Assembly: GCF_003992115.1 (NCBI RefSeq)
Contig: NZ_RQUX01000004.1
Coordinates: 1-64,000, forward strand
Length of the DNA: 64,000 nt
Reading direction: 5' to 3'
DNA from: Veillonella ratti
GTDB taxonomy: Bacteria > Bacillota > Negativicutes > Veillonellales > Veillonellaceae
This document shows positions 33,835 to 42,550 of the stretch, piece by piece; the stretch's first letter is position 1; the number at the start of each line of letters is the position of its first letter. The notes beneath the pieces were generated by a model, which saw nothing but the letters and a program-made list of their open reading frames with translations, was not told where the DNA came from and did no database searches. A program made the position numbers and the translations under genes.

Positions 33835-33983
33835 CTTGAGTTTTACTTACTTTATTGTAAGGTTTACTATTTATTTAAAGAGTGGCTTATTTTTTATTTG
33901 ATGAGTAGCTTAACTTTAAACGTTAGTTATGCAAATACACTCATAGTTTGTGGTTATTATTTTAGTTTGTGAGGTTGTTTATT

Positions 33984-34508
33984 ATGTCAGATACTCGTAA
34001 ATTGACAAAAATGGCGTTACTCGTAGCGTTAACCTGCGTGTCCGCTTACATTTCGTTCCCGATCCCGTTTTCACCGGCCATGGTAACGGCTACCACTTTG
34101 GTATTATGCTTAATCGGATTTTTATTACCACCAAAGGAAGCCTTTATTACTATTTGTGTGTATTTATTATTGGGGATTATCGGGGTGCCGGTATTTTCCG
34201 GCGGTACTAGCGGTCTTGGTAAAATTTTAGGCCCTGCCGGCGGTTACTACATCAGTTATCCGATTGCGTATACTATTCTCAGTATGCTTAAAGGCAAAAC
34301 GCCGTCTTTCTTCAGTTATTTCTGGCGTTCCGCCGTTATTACCATTCCGATTACGTATATTTTCGGTATGATTGGTGGCATGATTGTAACCAATATCGGA
34401 CTTGAAGCAGCTATAGCGGGTTATGTGTTGCCGTTTATCCCCGGCGACCTTATTAAATGCGGCATTGCTGCTTGGTTAGGCATGAAAGCGGTTAAATTGA
34501 ATATCTAA
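33984..34508 (+). CDS. bioY: Biotin transporter substrate-specificity component BioY
   Basis: About 174 residues with six membrane segments. The ECF S-component signature is seen in ALLVALTCVSAYISFPIPFSPAMVT and the conserved Gly-rich segment VFSGGTSGLGKILGPAGGYYI. It binds biotin for an energy-coupling-factor importer (or works alone). ATG 33984 is chosen because GTGAGG precedes it. The GTG at 33969 lies in the ribosome site itself. The 150-base gap before it holds no clear terminator, so co-transcription with the hotdog gene is plausible. Confidence 0.92.
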   Translation: MSDTRKLTKMALLVALTCVSAYISFPIPFSPAMVTATTLVLCLIGFLLPPKEAFITICVYLLLGIIGVPVFSGGTSGLGKILGPAGGYYISYPIAYTILSMLKGKTPSFFSYFWRSAVITIPITYIFGMIGGMIVTNIGLEAAIAGYVLPFIPGDLIKCGIAAWLGMKAVKLNI

Positions 34509-34533
34509 GAGACAATTTCTCGTTGGAGGCATT

Positions 34534-35664
34534 ATGAAAATACAACAAAGATTGTCTCCGGTGTACATAATGGGCGGCCTTAGGACGCCCATTGGTTCTT
34601 ATAAGGGGCAATTTAAATCGATAAAACCGGAAATATTGGGGGCTCGTGTATTAGATGCGTTATATGAACAGTATCCTGACGTGGCTGAAATCATCTGTGG
34701 TAATGCGGTCGGCACCGGTGGTAACATTGGTCGTTTAACGGCTTTAAATTCTCGTTATGGTGAAAAAACACCGGCCTATACGGTGGATATGCAGTGCGCT
34801 TCGGCCGGCGCAGCGATTATTCAGGGCTTTCGCGCGATACGAAGCGGCATGGCGGATTGCGTGCTGGCCGGCGGCACGGAAAGCAGTTCCTTACAACCTC
34901 TTAGAACCTATGCAGCGGGGGATGACAGATTAGGTGAATATATGGTGGCTCAGTTTTCACCACAGGAGAATGATGCTCAGGCTATGTTAAAAGGAGCACA
35001 ACGAACCATCGAAAAGTATGATGTGAGCAAAGAAGAGTTGGATTATTGGAGTTTGCGAAGCCAACAAGCGGCCGGGCGAGCTCGTGATGAAGGCTTGTTA
35101 GCGCCCTATGTGTTAGATATGGGGTGGGACTATGTGGATGAAAGTGTGCGCCCCGGACTGTCACAACGCTTATTGGATCGCATGAAGCCTGTTTTGGGGC
35201 CGGGGACCTTGGTGACGGCCGGTAATGCTTGTTTTACTCATGATGGAGCGGCTTTTGTGGCCTTAAGCAATGAAGTAGGCCCTTTTAAGCTGGTCGACGC
35301 CATTACTTTTGGCGGTGATCCTTTATATAGTCCTGAAGGGGCGTGGCAGGCAACCGAACAGCTGCTAGCTAAAACGGACCTCACCATGGCGGATATTGAT
35401 GCGGTGGAATGGAATGAGGCCTTTGCGGTGATTGATGTGCTCTTTGAACGCAATTATAAGGCCTATGTGGACCGTTACAACCAATTGGGCGGAGCTTTGG
35501 CCTATGGTCATCCTTTCGGCTGCTCGGGAGCGATTATTTTGCTCCATTTGATGGCTGCTTTAGAGTACTGTAACGGTAGATATGGGATTTGTGCTATTGC
35601 CGGTGCCGGTGGCATGGGGACGGCCATGCTTATTGAACGAATGGAGGCGGTTTGTGATGCGTGA
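34534..35664 (+). CDS. Thiolase family protein (YhfS-like acetyl-CoA acetyltransferase)
   Basis: The 376-residue thiolase has MQCASAGAAIIQG with the nucleophile Cys (about residue 88), NEAFAVIDVLFER, GGALAYGHPFGCSGA with the catalytic His, and CAIAGAGGMG with the second Cys. It is slightly shorter than typical thiolases (about 390). It condenses or cleaves beta-ketoacyl-CoA. Its position between bioY and an AMP-forming ligase parallels Bacillus yhfU-yhfT-yhfS, suggesting a BirA-regulated acyl pathway. TTGGAGG precedes the ATG. Confidence 0.88.
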   Translation: MKIQQRLSPVYIMGGLRTPIGSYKGQFKSIKPEILGARVLDALYEQYPDVAEIICGNAVGTGGNIGRLTALNSRYGEKTPAYTVDMQCASAGAAIIQGFRAIRSGMADCVLAGGTESSSLQPLRTYAAGDDRLGEYMVAQFSPQENDAQAMLKGAQRTIEKYDVSKEELDYWSLRSQQAAGRARDEGLLAPYVLDMGWDYVDESVRPGLSQRLLDRMKPVLGPGTLVTAGNACFTHDGAAFVALSNEVGPFKLVDAITFGGDPLYSPEGAWQATEQLLAKTDLTMADIDAVEWNEAFAVIDVLFERNYKAYVDRYNQLGGALAYGHPFGCSGAIILLHLMAALEYCNGRYGICAIAGAGGMGTAMLIERMEAVCDA

Positions 35665-37126
35665 AAAAATTTTAACAACCCCTTCTCAGACTGCTGAACA
35701 GAATGCCTCTATAATTGCTATGAAGGGTCTTTCCTTTTGGGAACGCCTCGATTATATGGCTCAGAATTATCCGAATAAGCTGGTTCTGGTTGTAGATGAC
35801 GCAGCGTACACCTATGAAATGCTGAATAAGGCAATTCGTGAAGTTGCCCAAGAATTGGCGAATACGGCGCAACCGGATATTTCGCAATCAGATAGGGGGC
35901 AGGCGAATTCCGAGCTGCCTAATTTAGAGAAGTCTAATTCCGGGCAGGCGAATTCCGAGGAAGATAACAATCGCATTGAGTATATCCGCTCTGAGTCGGT
36001 ATGGCAGCAATTCGTACAGTGGCTGGGAGCGATGAAAGCAAAACGCTTACCCATTCTATGTCATCCTGATTTAAGCGATGAACGTCTGGCACAGTTGCAA
36101 GCTAAATACGGTTTTACTATTGACCGTAGTGTCAATCCGAAAGCTGATTTCGGCGTGCTAACTTCGGGCACAACCGGTTTGCCTAAAATCTTATGGCGGC
36201 CGTTGGCCAGTTGGGTGGATTTTTTTGAAGCACAGAATAAAATCTTTAAAATCGACTTTGGTACGATTATTTTTCAACAAGGCAGTTTAAGTTTTACCGG
36301 TAATTTCAATACCCTTGTATCCGTTATCTATGAAGGGGGCACGGTGGTTACGTCCGCTCATATGTCGCCCCGTACTTGGCTGGCATTGAGTGAACAATAT
36401 GAAGTGACTCATTGGTACTTATTGCCCACGAAATTGCGCCTTGTTACGGCGGTTTTACAGGATACGTTACAGTCACTCAGAATGATTTTTACGGGATCCC
36501 AAACGCTGGATGCTAAACTGCTGCATAAGCTCAAAGCTAAACAACCGCATACGGAATTTATTCTTTATTACGGCGCCAGTGAATTAAATTATATTACCTA
36601 TTGCTCCGGCGAAGAGTGGTTGGCAGAACCTAACACGGTGGGCTATCCGTTTCCGGGCGTTACCGTTACGGTAGGCGATGACAGCTTTATCTATGTAGAT
36701 ACACCATATGGGATAGAAGGGTTAACTTTGCCCTTCACAGTGGAAGATACGGGCTACATTAGTGATAGCGGGCGATTGATTTTTACCGGGCGGAAGCAGG
36801 CTATGATTAATCGTGGCGGTTATAAGCTGTCTATTCCGTATTTAGAGAGTCGTTTATTAGCCATTGACGGCATTACGGCGGGGGCGGTTATCGGTGTGCC
36901 GGACGAACTTCGGGGGGAACAACCGGTGGCTTTTTTAGTAAAAAACAATAACACCCCTATACAAGATATAGTAGGTGCCATATCAGAGCGTTTACTCATC
37001 AAAGAACGGCCGAAGGATATTATTTGGCTTGATGAGCTGCCTTTGACAGCCTGCTCGAAGGTTGATATTGTGCGTTTAAAGCAATTATACCTTCAAAGTG
37101 TTGTCAAGCATGAAAATGATATATAG
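35657..37126 (+). CDS. AMP-forming acyl-CoA ligase (YhfT-like)
   Basis: About 489 residues of the ANL superfamily: P-loop-like GVLTSGTTGLPKILWRP, YYGASELNYITYC (motif A5) and DTGYISDSGRLIFTGRKQAMINRGGYKLSI (hinge). It activates a carboxylate to acyl-CoA. ATG 35657 overlaps the thiolase stop and follows GGAGGCGG. Residues about 77-105 are a Gln/Ser/Asn-rich insert built on a 15-residue repeat (GQANSE twice), absent from the usual fold. The substrate is unknown; pimelate or another fatty acid is a guess based on bioY linkage. Confidence 0.85.
   Translation: MREKILTTPSQTAEQNASIIAMKGLSFWERLDYMAQNYPNKLVLVVDDAAYTYEMLNKAIREVAQELANTAQPDISQSDRGQANSELPNLEKSNSGQANSEEDNNRIEYIRSESVWQQFVQWLGAMKAKRLPILCHPDLSDERLAQLQAKYGFTIDRSVNPKADFGVLTSGTTGLPKILWRPLASWVDFFEAQNKIFKIDFGTIIFQQGSLSFTGNFNTLVSVIYEGGTVVTSAHMSPRTWLALSEQYEVTHWYLLPTKLRLVTAVLQDTLQSLRMIFTGSQTLDAKLLHKLKAKQPHTEFILYYGASELNYITYCSGEEWLAEPNTVGYPFPGVTVTVGDDSFIYVDTPYGIEGLTLPFTVEDTGYISDSGRLIFTGRKQAMINRGGYKLSIPYLESRLLAIDGITAGAVIGVPDELRGEQPVAFLVKNNNTPIQDIVGAISERLLIKERPKDIIWLDELPLTACSKVDIVRLKQLYLQSVVKHENDI
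35897..35959 (+). repeat. In-frame 45-base repeat inside the acyl ligase gene
   Basis: GGGCAGGCGAATTCCGAG occurs at 35897-35914 and again at 35942-35959, a 45-base period (15 codons), producing the repeated GQANSE motif. Confidence 0.85.
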
Positions 37127-37135
37127 TATAATATA

Positions 37136-37164
37136 TTGAAATCGAATACAAGATGTTGTATAAT
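37136..37164 (+). promoter_or_regulatory. Promoter of nrdD
   Basis: TTGAAA (37136-37141) and TATAAT (37159-37164), spacing 17. It starts a leader of about 160 bases. Confidence 0.8.
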
Positions 37165-37169
37165 AAGCA

Positions 37170-37328
37170 AGACGAAAGCAACTGGTGACTGTAAAGTACC
37201 GGTTGCTTCCATTTATAGGTAAGTACTGGGGTATTTAACTAGGTGGCCAAATGGTCATTGCTTATTTGTCAATATCTTTTTTTAATTTACATACTATATT
37301 TAGTAGTAAGTGTTAGGGAGGCTTTACC
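37170..37328 (+). promoter_or_regulatory. Structured nrdD leader of unknown type
   Basis: A strong 11-bp hairpin, AAGCAACTGGT with ACCGGTTGCTT (37176-37208), begins within a few bases of the predicted transcript start. A second short hairpin TGGCC-AAA-TGGTCA follows near 37243. A partly palindromic ACTATATTTAGT (about 37292-37303) resembles a degenerate NrdR box. I recognise no riboswitch family. Confidence 0.45.
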
Positions 37329-39479
37329 GTGTTGGAGGTAATTAAACGTGATGGCCAGAAAGTGCCATTCGATAAAACAAAAATCGAAATAGCTATCGAA
37401 AAAGCCATGAATAGCAGTACCGGTTTATATGAAGAAGGATTGGCGGGGCGTATCGCTGACGAAATCGAAGAATACGCTCACAAAATCGGCAAAACATTGA
37501 CAATTTATGCTATTGAAGACCAGGTATATTACAAATTGTTGGAATACCATAATCCGGCAACGGCACGTGCTTATGAAAACTACAAAGCCGTTCAGGCTTT
37601 TAAACGTAAAGAAAATACGACCGATAAAGATGTATTCGGCTTGTTGGATCGCAGCAACACGGCATTGATTGATGAAAACTCCAACAAGGATGCAGCCATT
37701 GTTTCCACGCAGCGCGACCTTATTGCCGGTGAAGTAAGCAAGGACATTGCCCGTCGTAAATTAATTCCGGCGGATATCGTACAGGCTCATGACAGCGGCG
37801 CTATTCACTTCCATGATATGGATTACATCATTCAGCCAATGTTCAACTGCTGTTTAATTAATTTGGAAGATATGCTTACCAACGGTACCGTTATTAACGG
37901 TAAGAAGATTGATACGCCGAAGTCCTTCCAGGTTGCTTGTACCGTAACGACTCAGATAATTGCGCAAGTCGCTTCCGGTCAGTACGGCGGTCAGAGTATT
38001 AACGGTATCGACCGCATTTTGGCACCGTTTGTACGTAAATCGTATGATAAGATTTTAGCCAATGTTTTGGAAGAACAGGTTGAAATCTATGACATGAAAC
38101 CGAATATGGAAAAAGCGAAAGAAATTGCTTGGAAACGTACGCGCAAAGAAGTTAAAGACGGTATTCAGACTATTCAATACCAGATTAATACGTTGATGAC
38201 GACGAACGGTCAGGCTCCGTTTGTAACCTTGTTTATGCATTTCGACCCAAACAGCGAATATGCTAAAGAAGCGGCGCTCATCGATGAAGAAATTTTGAAA
38301 CAGCGCATTATGGGCGTTAAAAACGAAGCGAATGTGTACATTACACCGGCGTTCCCTAAATTGATTTATGTATTGGACGAACACAATATTCATCCGGATG
38401 CACCTTATTATTATTTGACTGAATTAGCCGCTAAATGTACGGCTAAACGCATGTATCCTGACTATATTTCTGCTAAGAAAATGAAGGAAAATTACGAAGG
38501 TAATGTATTCAGTCCAATGGGATGTCGTGCCTTCTTGTCCCCTTGGAAAAACGAAAAGGGTGAATACGTATTTGATGGTCGCTTTAATATGGGCGTTGTA
38601 AGCCTTAACTTGCCGCAAATCGGTATTTTGGCGCGTCACAGTGAAAAACGTTTCTTTGAAATTTTGGATAAACGTTTGAAATTGGTTGAAAAAGCTTTAT
38701 TGTTACGTTATGAATTATTGAAAAACGTAACCAGTGATGTATCGCCGATTCATTGGCAGCATGGTGCTATTGCTCGTCTTAAAAAAGGTGAATCCATTGC
38801 GAAATTCCTTAAAGGCGGTTATGCGACAATCTCCATGGGTTACATTGGTATGTACGAAGCGACTAAGCTCATTACGGGTGAATCTAATACCGGTGAAAAG
38901 GGCCGCGTATTTGCCATGAAAGTCATGGATCGTTTGAACGAAGCCATTGATACTTGGAAGAAACGTCATAATATGGGCTTTGCTTTATACGGTACACCGG
39001 CTGAAAGCCTTACCAATCGTTTCAGCTCTTTGGACCGTGCCCGCTTTGGTGAAATCGAAGATATTACCGATAAAGGCTATTACACAAATAGCTATCATGT
39101 AAACGTACGGGAAGAAATTAATGTATTTGATAAGTTTGCGTTCGAATCGGAATTCCAGAAAAAGTCGACCGGCGGTTGCATTTCTTATGCGGAAATTCCG
39201 AATATGACCAATAATATTCCGGCCGTATTAACTATGATTAAATACATTTACGATAATATTTCCTATGCGGAATTTAATACAAAATCAGATTATTGTCATG
39301 TTTGCGGTTTTGACGGTGAAATTAAAGTCAACGATAACAATGATTGGGAATGCCCACGTTGTCATAATACGGACCGCGATAAATTAACAGTAATCCGCCG
39401 TACTTGCGGTTATTTAGGTGAAAACTTCTGGAATGAAGGACGTACTAAAGAAATTAAAGACCGAGTAATGCATATTTAA
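37329..39479 (+). CDS. nrdD: Anaerobic ribonucleoside-triphosphate reductase
   Basis: The 716-residue class III reductase makes deoxyribonucleotides without oxygen. It has an N-terminal ATP-cone (EVIKRDGQKVPFDKTKIEIAI), the central barrel (HFHDMDYIIQPMFNCCLINLEDML), a C-terminal zinc site (CHVCG and CPRCH) and the glycyl radical motif RTCGYLG with Gly694. The start is GTG, preceded by AGGGAGG. It is followed by nrdG after a terminator. Confidence 0.96.
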   Translation: MLEVIKRDGQKVPFDKTKIEIAIEKAMNSSTGLYEEGLAGRIADEIEEYAHKIGKTLTIYAIEDQVYYKLLEYHNPATARAYENYKAVQAFKRKENTTDKDVFGLLDRSNTALIDENSNKDAAIVSTQRDLIAGEVSKDIARRKLIPADIVQAHDSGAIHFHDMDYIIQPMFNCCLINLEDMLTNGTVINGKKIDTPKSFQVACTVTTQIIAQVASGQYGGQSINGIDRILAPFVRKSYDKILANVLEEQVEIYDMKPNMEKAKEIAWKRTRKEVKDGIQTIQYQINTLMTTNGQAPFVTLFMHFDPNSEYAKEAALIDEEILKQRIMGVKNEANVYITPAFPKLIYVLDEHNIHPDAPYYYLTELAAKCTAKRMYPDYISAKKMKENYEGNVFSPMGCRAFLSPWKNEKGEYVFDGRFNMGVVSLNLPQIGILARHSEKRFFEILDKRLKLVEKALLLRYELLKNVTSDVSPIHWQHGAIARLKKGESIAKFLKGGYATISMGYIGMYEATKLITGESNTGEKGRVFAMKVMDRLNEAIDTWKKRHNMGFALYGTPAESLTNRFSSLDRARFGEIEDITDKGYYTNSYHVNVREEINVFDKFAFESEFQKKSTGGCISYAEIPNMTNNIPAVLTMIKYIYDNISYAEFNTKSDYCHVCGFDGEIKVNDNNDWECPRCHNTDRDKLTVIRRTCGYLGENFWNEGRTKEIKDRVMHI

Positions 39480-39485
39480 CACTCA

Positions 39486-39518
39486 AAAACAGGTCATGAT
39501 TTCATGACCTGTTTTTTG
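39486..39518 (+). terminator. Terminator between nrdD and nrdG
   Basis: AACAGGTCATGA pairs with TCATGACCTGTT, followed by a T tract. nrdG must rely on read-through or its own promoter. Confidence 0.85.
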
Positions 39519-39605
39519 TTTAGATTATTTTATTTAGATATGAGAATGATTGTGCCGAAGTAACAATTATTTTTAAATTTGAGCAGGTAGAGGAGGCGAG
39601 CCGTA

Positions 39606-40103
39606 ATGAATTATGGACAAATTCGCAAATTAGATATTGCCAACGGAAACGGTATCCGCACGTCTATTTTTGTTACCGGTTGCACACATAAATGTTTTAA
39701 TTGTTTTAACGAAGAATACCAAAACCCACAGGCAGGGAAACTTTGGACCGATAAGGAAACGGCAGAAGTCCTTACTTACGTGAGCGATCCGAATGTATCG
39801 GGCCTTACCTTGCTCGGCGGCGAACCGTTTCAAAATGTGGACGGTTTATTGCCGGTTGTGAAAAAGGTGCGCGAAACGGTGCCTGAAAAGGATATTTGGG
39901 CGTACTCCGGTTATACCTGGGATGAGCTCATCGCTTGTCCGGCTAAACGACAGTTATTGGAACAATGCGATATCTTAGTGGATGGCAAATTTGTGGATGC
40001 CTTGCGCGACCCAAGTTTGCGGTTCCGCGGCTCGAAGAATCAACGTATTATTGATGTGAAAAAGAGCTTGGCTCAAGGCGAAGTTGTTATCGCCATGGAC
40101 TGA
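39606..40103 (+). CDS. nrdG: Anaerobic ribonucleotide reductase activating protein
   Basis: The 165-residue radical SAM activase generates the glycyl radical on NrdD. The cluster motif is CTHKCFNCF (Cx3Cx2C), and GLTLLGGEPF and the terminal RFRGSKNQRIIDV are family features. GGAGGCGAG precedes the ATG. Its partner NrdD lies directly upstream. Confidence 0.95.
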   Translation: MNYGQIRKLDIANGNGIRTSIFVTGCTHKCFNCFNEEYQNPQAGKLWTDKETAEVLTYVSDPNVSGLTLLGGEPFQNVDGLLPVVKKVRETVPEKDIWAYSGYTWDELIACPAKRQLLEQCDILVDGKFVDALRDPSLRFRGSKNQRIIDVKKSLAQGEVVIAMD

Positions 40104-40128
40104 TGTGAAGTCTTGTTATTTATATAAG

Positions 40129-40154
40129 AAAAAGGCCCCGAAGGGCCTTTTTTT
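40129..40154. terminator. Bidirectional terminator between nrdG and the carbonic anhydrase gene
   Basis: AAAAAGGCCC pairs with GGGCCTTTTT around CGAA-type loop bases. T tracts on both strands serve convergent genes. Confidence 0.88.
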
Positions 40155-40163
40155 ATTATAGGA

Positions 40164-40712
40164 CTAAACGATTTTAGCGCCTTTTTTGTACTCTTCGCCG
40201 CCTGCATTAGGTAACAAGCCATAGCGTTCAGTCCAAAGGTTTTTGTATTTCAATGCCTGGTTATGGATGCGTTCAACCTGAGACTCATCGGTACGAACTA
40301 CTTTAGCCGGTACACCTACAACGAGGGAGTATGGAGGAATCGTGGTGTTTTCCAACACAACCGCACCCGCAGCGATGATGGAACCGGTACCGATGTGGCA
40401 ACCGCTAAGTACGATGGCACCCATGCCAACGAGGACATTATCTTCCAAGGTGGAAGCGTGAACGATGGCACCGTGACCGATGGTTACGAAATCGCCTAAC
40501 ACGCAAGCTTTATCGTCATCTACATGGAGTACGGAGTTGTCCTGTACATTGGTGTAGCGACCTACGATGATTTTATTTACGTCGCCGCGAGCAGCTACGT
40601 TTTGCCATAAGGAGGCATATTCTTTAAGCTCTACATCGCCGGCAATTTCAGCACCGGGCATGAGGCAACTTTTTGGGTCTAATTTTGGGTATTTTCCGTT
40701 AAAAGGTAACAT
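40164..40712 (-). CDS. Gamma-carbonic anhydrase family protein
   Basis: About 182 residues forming a left-handed beta-helix of hexapeptide repeats. The metal-binding His residues appear in SVLHVDDD and FVTIGHGAIVHAS, with Arg/Gln positions of ARGDVNKIIVG and NVQDNS. It may hydrate CO2 or act as an acyl-related member (YrdA/PaaY). The start is set at 40712, because AAAGGAG lies upstream and the protein then begins LPFNGKYPKL; a longer start would add 25 unlikely residues. Confidence 0.9.
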   Translation of the reverse strand: MLPFNGKYPKLDPKSCLMPGAEIAGDVELKEYASLWQNVAARGDVNKIIVGRYTNVQDNSVLHVDDDKACVLGDFVTIGHGAIVHASTLEDNVLVGMGAIVLSGCHIGTGSIIAAGAVVLENTTIPPYSLVVGVPAKVVRTDESQVERIHNQALKYKNLWTERYGLLPNAGGEEYKKGAKIV

Positions 40713-40796
40713 ATTAAAAACTCCTTTACTAAATAATACATGGCCTCGGAACAATCCAAGGGTTCGTTGAGGCCATGATAAGGTCAATACTAAAGC

Positions 40797-41738
40797 TTAA
40801 GCAAAACGCTGTGCTTTTTTTATCGCTTCTTTAGCTTCGGCGATTACGGAATCAACGATTTCTTTAGCCGGTTCAACTTTAGTCAAGCGATTTAAGCTTT
40901 GACCGCATTGTACGGCACCGTTTACGATGTCGCCTTCAACAGCCGCTTTGCGGTTAGTGCCGACGGACATAGCCGTTAATTGATCTTTTGGAGCACAGCT
41001 GAATTCAGCTTCCAAGTATTTTTGCGTAAATTCATTTTTCAAAGAACGCACGCCGCCATGACCGCTGGTTAAACCGGTAACAGCAGAGTCAGTGTCGGTT
41101 GCATTGATGATGGCATCTTTACAGTTCTGATGCATCTGGCATTCTTCTGCCAAGATGAAGCGGGAGCCCATTTGCACGCCTTCGGCGCCCATAGTGAGGG
41201 CTGCTGCTAAGGCACGACCGTCAGCAATACCGCCGGCAATAACTACAGGAATATCTACTTCAGGCAATACGTTTTCCATGAGGGCCATGGTAGTCTGGGT
41301 ACCGATATGACCGCCTGCTTCCTGGCCTTCAATGATGAGGGCATCAGCGCCGGCAGCAGCCACACGTTTAGCCAATTTAACGTTTGGTACAACCGGAATT
41401 ACTTTGATACCGGCTTCATGCATCGGTTCGATGTAAGGAACCGGGTTGCCCGCACCTAAGGTAACGAAAGCCGGTTTTTCTTCTATAATAACGGATACGA
41501 TTTCGTCGATGTTCTTAGCCATTAACATGAGGTTTACACCGAACGGTTTGTCCGTTAAATTTTTAGCCGCACGAATTTCTTCACGCACCCAATCAGCTTC
41601 GCGACCGCCGGTAGCAATAACGCCGGTGGCGCCTGCGTTAGCTACAGCCGCTACTAAAATATGTTCAGACGTCCAAGCCATAGCGCCCTGGATAATCGGA
41701 TATTCGATGCCTAAGAGTTCAGTCAATTTTGTTTTCAT
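40797..41738 (-). CDS. FabK/nitronate monooxygenase family flavoprotein (first copy)
   Basis: The 313-residue FMN TIM-barrel protein has GIEYPIIQGAMAW, VTLGAGNP, EGQEAGGHIG with the catalytic His, and VIAGGIADGRALAAALTMGAEGVQMGSRF. It could be an enoyl-ACP reductase II or a nitronate monooxygenase. It lies outside the fatty-acid operon and is one of three paralogues in the window. AGGAGG precedes the ATG. Confidence 0.85.
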   Translation of the reverse strand: MKTKLTELLGIEYPIIQGAMAWTSEHILVAAVANAGATGVIATGGREADWVREEIRAAKNLTDKPFGVNLMLMAKNIDEIVSVIIEEKPAFVTLGAGNPVPYIEPMHEAGIKVIPVVPNVKLAKRVAAAGADALIIEGQEAGGHIGTQTTMALMENVLPEVDIPVVIAGGIADGRALAAALTMGAEGVQMGSRFILAEECQMHQNCKDAIINATDTDSAVTGLTSGHGGVRSLKNEFTQKYLEAEFSCAPKDQLTAMSVGTNRKAAVEGDIVNGAVQCGQSLNRLTKVEPAKEIVDSVIAEAKEAIKKAQRFA

Positions 41739-41754
41739 GTTCTACCTCCTGTAA

Positions 41755-42087
41755 ATGTAGATTGTTTATTATTATAAAAAATTGTGAATTTGTTTAATAA
41801 CAGAAGTAATTGAAAATCACTTTTATTTCCACTACTAATTATAAAGGAATTTAATGAAAAAGTCTATAAATAGAGATATGTAGAAATTCTTTATCTTGTT
41901 ATGTGATTTTAAAAATATTCTCATGAGGGACATGCGTTTTGCGAAATTATGGCGGAACGATAGGGAAAAACAACAAAAATAATAATAACCGACCGGCGAT
42001 TTTTTGTAGAAATTTATTCCCTGAAATAGCCTTTAATGCAGATAAAATAAGGCTTCACGAGTATTTTATAAATTTTGAAAAAAGATA
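41755..42087. other. Gene-free stretch
   Basis: A/T-rich. A TATAAT-type box on the minus strand near 41776 may serve the FabK-like gene; I see no small gene or recognised RNA. Confidence 0.5.
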
Positions 42088-42116
42088 TTGAACATAATCG
42101 ATATTTGTGATACACT
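42088..42116 (+). promoter_or_regulatory. Promoter of the rubredoxin gene
   Basis: TTGAAC (42088-42093) and TACACT (42111-42116) separated by exactly 17 bases. Confidence 0.7.
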
Positions 42117-42164
42117 AAAGTTGTAGATACAGTGTCTATTCTAAAATGAAAGGAGGAACAAGTG

Positions 42165-42299
42165 ATGGAAAAATACGTATGCGTAGTATGCGGTTGGGTT
42201 TATGACGAAGCCGTTGAAGGTGTAAAATTTGAAGATCAACCTGATGATTATGTTTGCCCAATCTGTGGCGTTGGTAAAGATCAATTCGAAAAAATGTAA
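42165..42299 (+). CDS. Rubredoxin
   Basis: A complete 44-residue protein: [19 protein letters not shown] at the start, then [16 protein letters not shown]. The four iron-ligating cysteines are at residues 6, 9, 31 and 34 (CVVC and CPIC). At 44 residues it is shorter than classical rubredoxin (52-54), with a compact loop between the two knuckles. AAAGGAGG precedes the ATG, and it has its own promoter and terminator. It is a plausible electron donor to the superoxide reductase at 21692. Confidence 0.93.
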   Translation: MEKYVCVVCGWVYDEAVEGVKFEDQPDDYVCPICGVGKDQFEKM

Positions 42300-42332
42300 T
42301 TGATTGACATCTGAATCAGAAATAAAAAATAT

Positions 42333-42359
42333 AAAGCCTCCTTGCAAAAGGGGGCTTTT
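42333..42359 (+). terminator. Terminator after rubredoxin
   Basis: AAAGCC-CCTT pairs with AAGG-GGCTTT (one bulge) followed by TC. Confidence 0.75.
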
Positions 42360-42550
42360 CTCATCATTTTAAAAAGACCTTTAACGGCGTAGAGGGCCTG
42401 TTACGGGTGGATATTTGCTTATCTCAACTCTTTATCATGGGACACGAATCAGTCAAGGCTCGTTTTTCTTAGAAAAATACGGTAAGAATGTAGATAACAA
42501 TTTGACAAAGACATGTTAGATAGCTATAATATTATAGTCGAGGTAAAATT

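Noticed and set aside
33835-33983. Second BirA operator directly before bioY
   Set aside because: GTAAGGTTTAC-type half-sites occur but without the required 15-base spacing.
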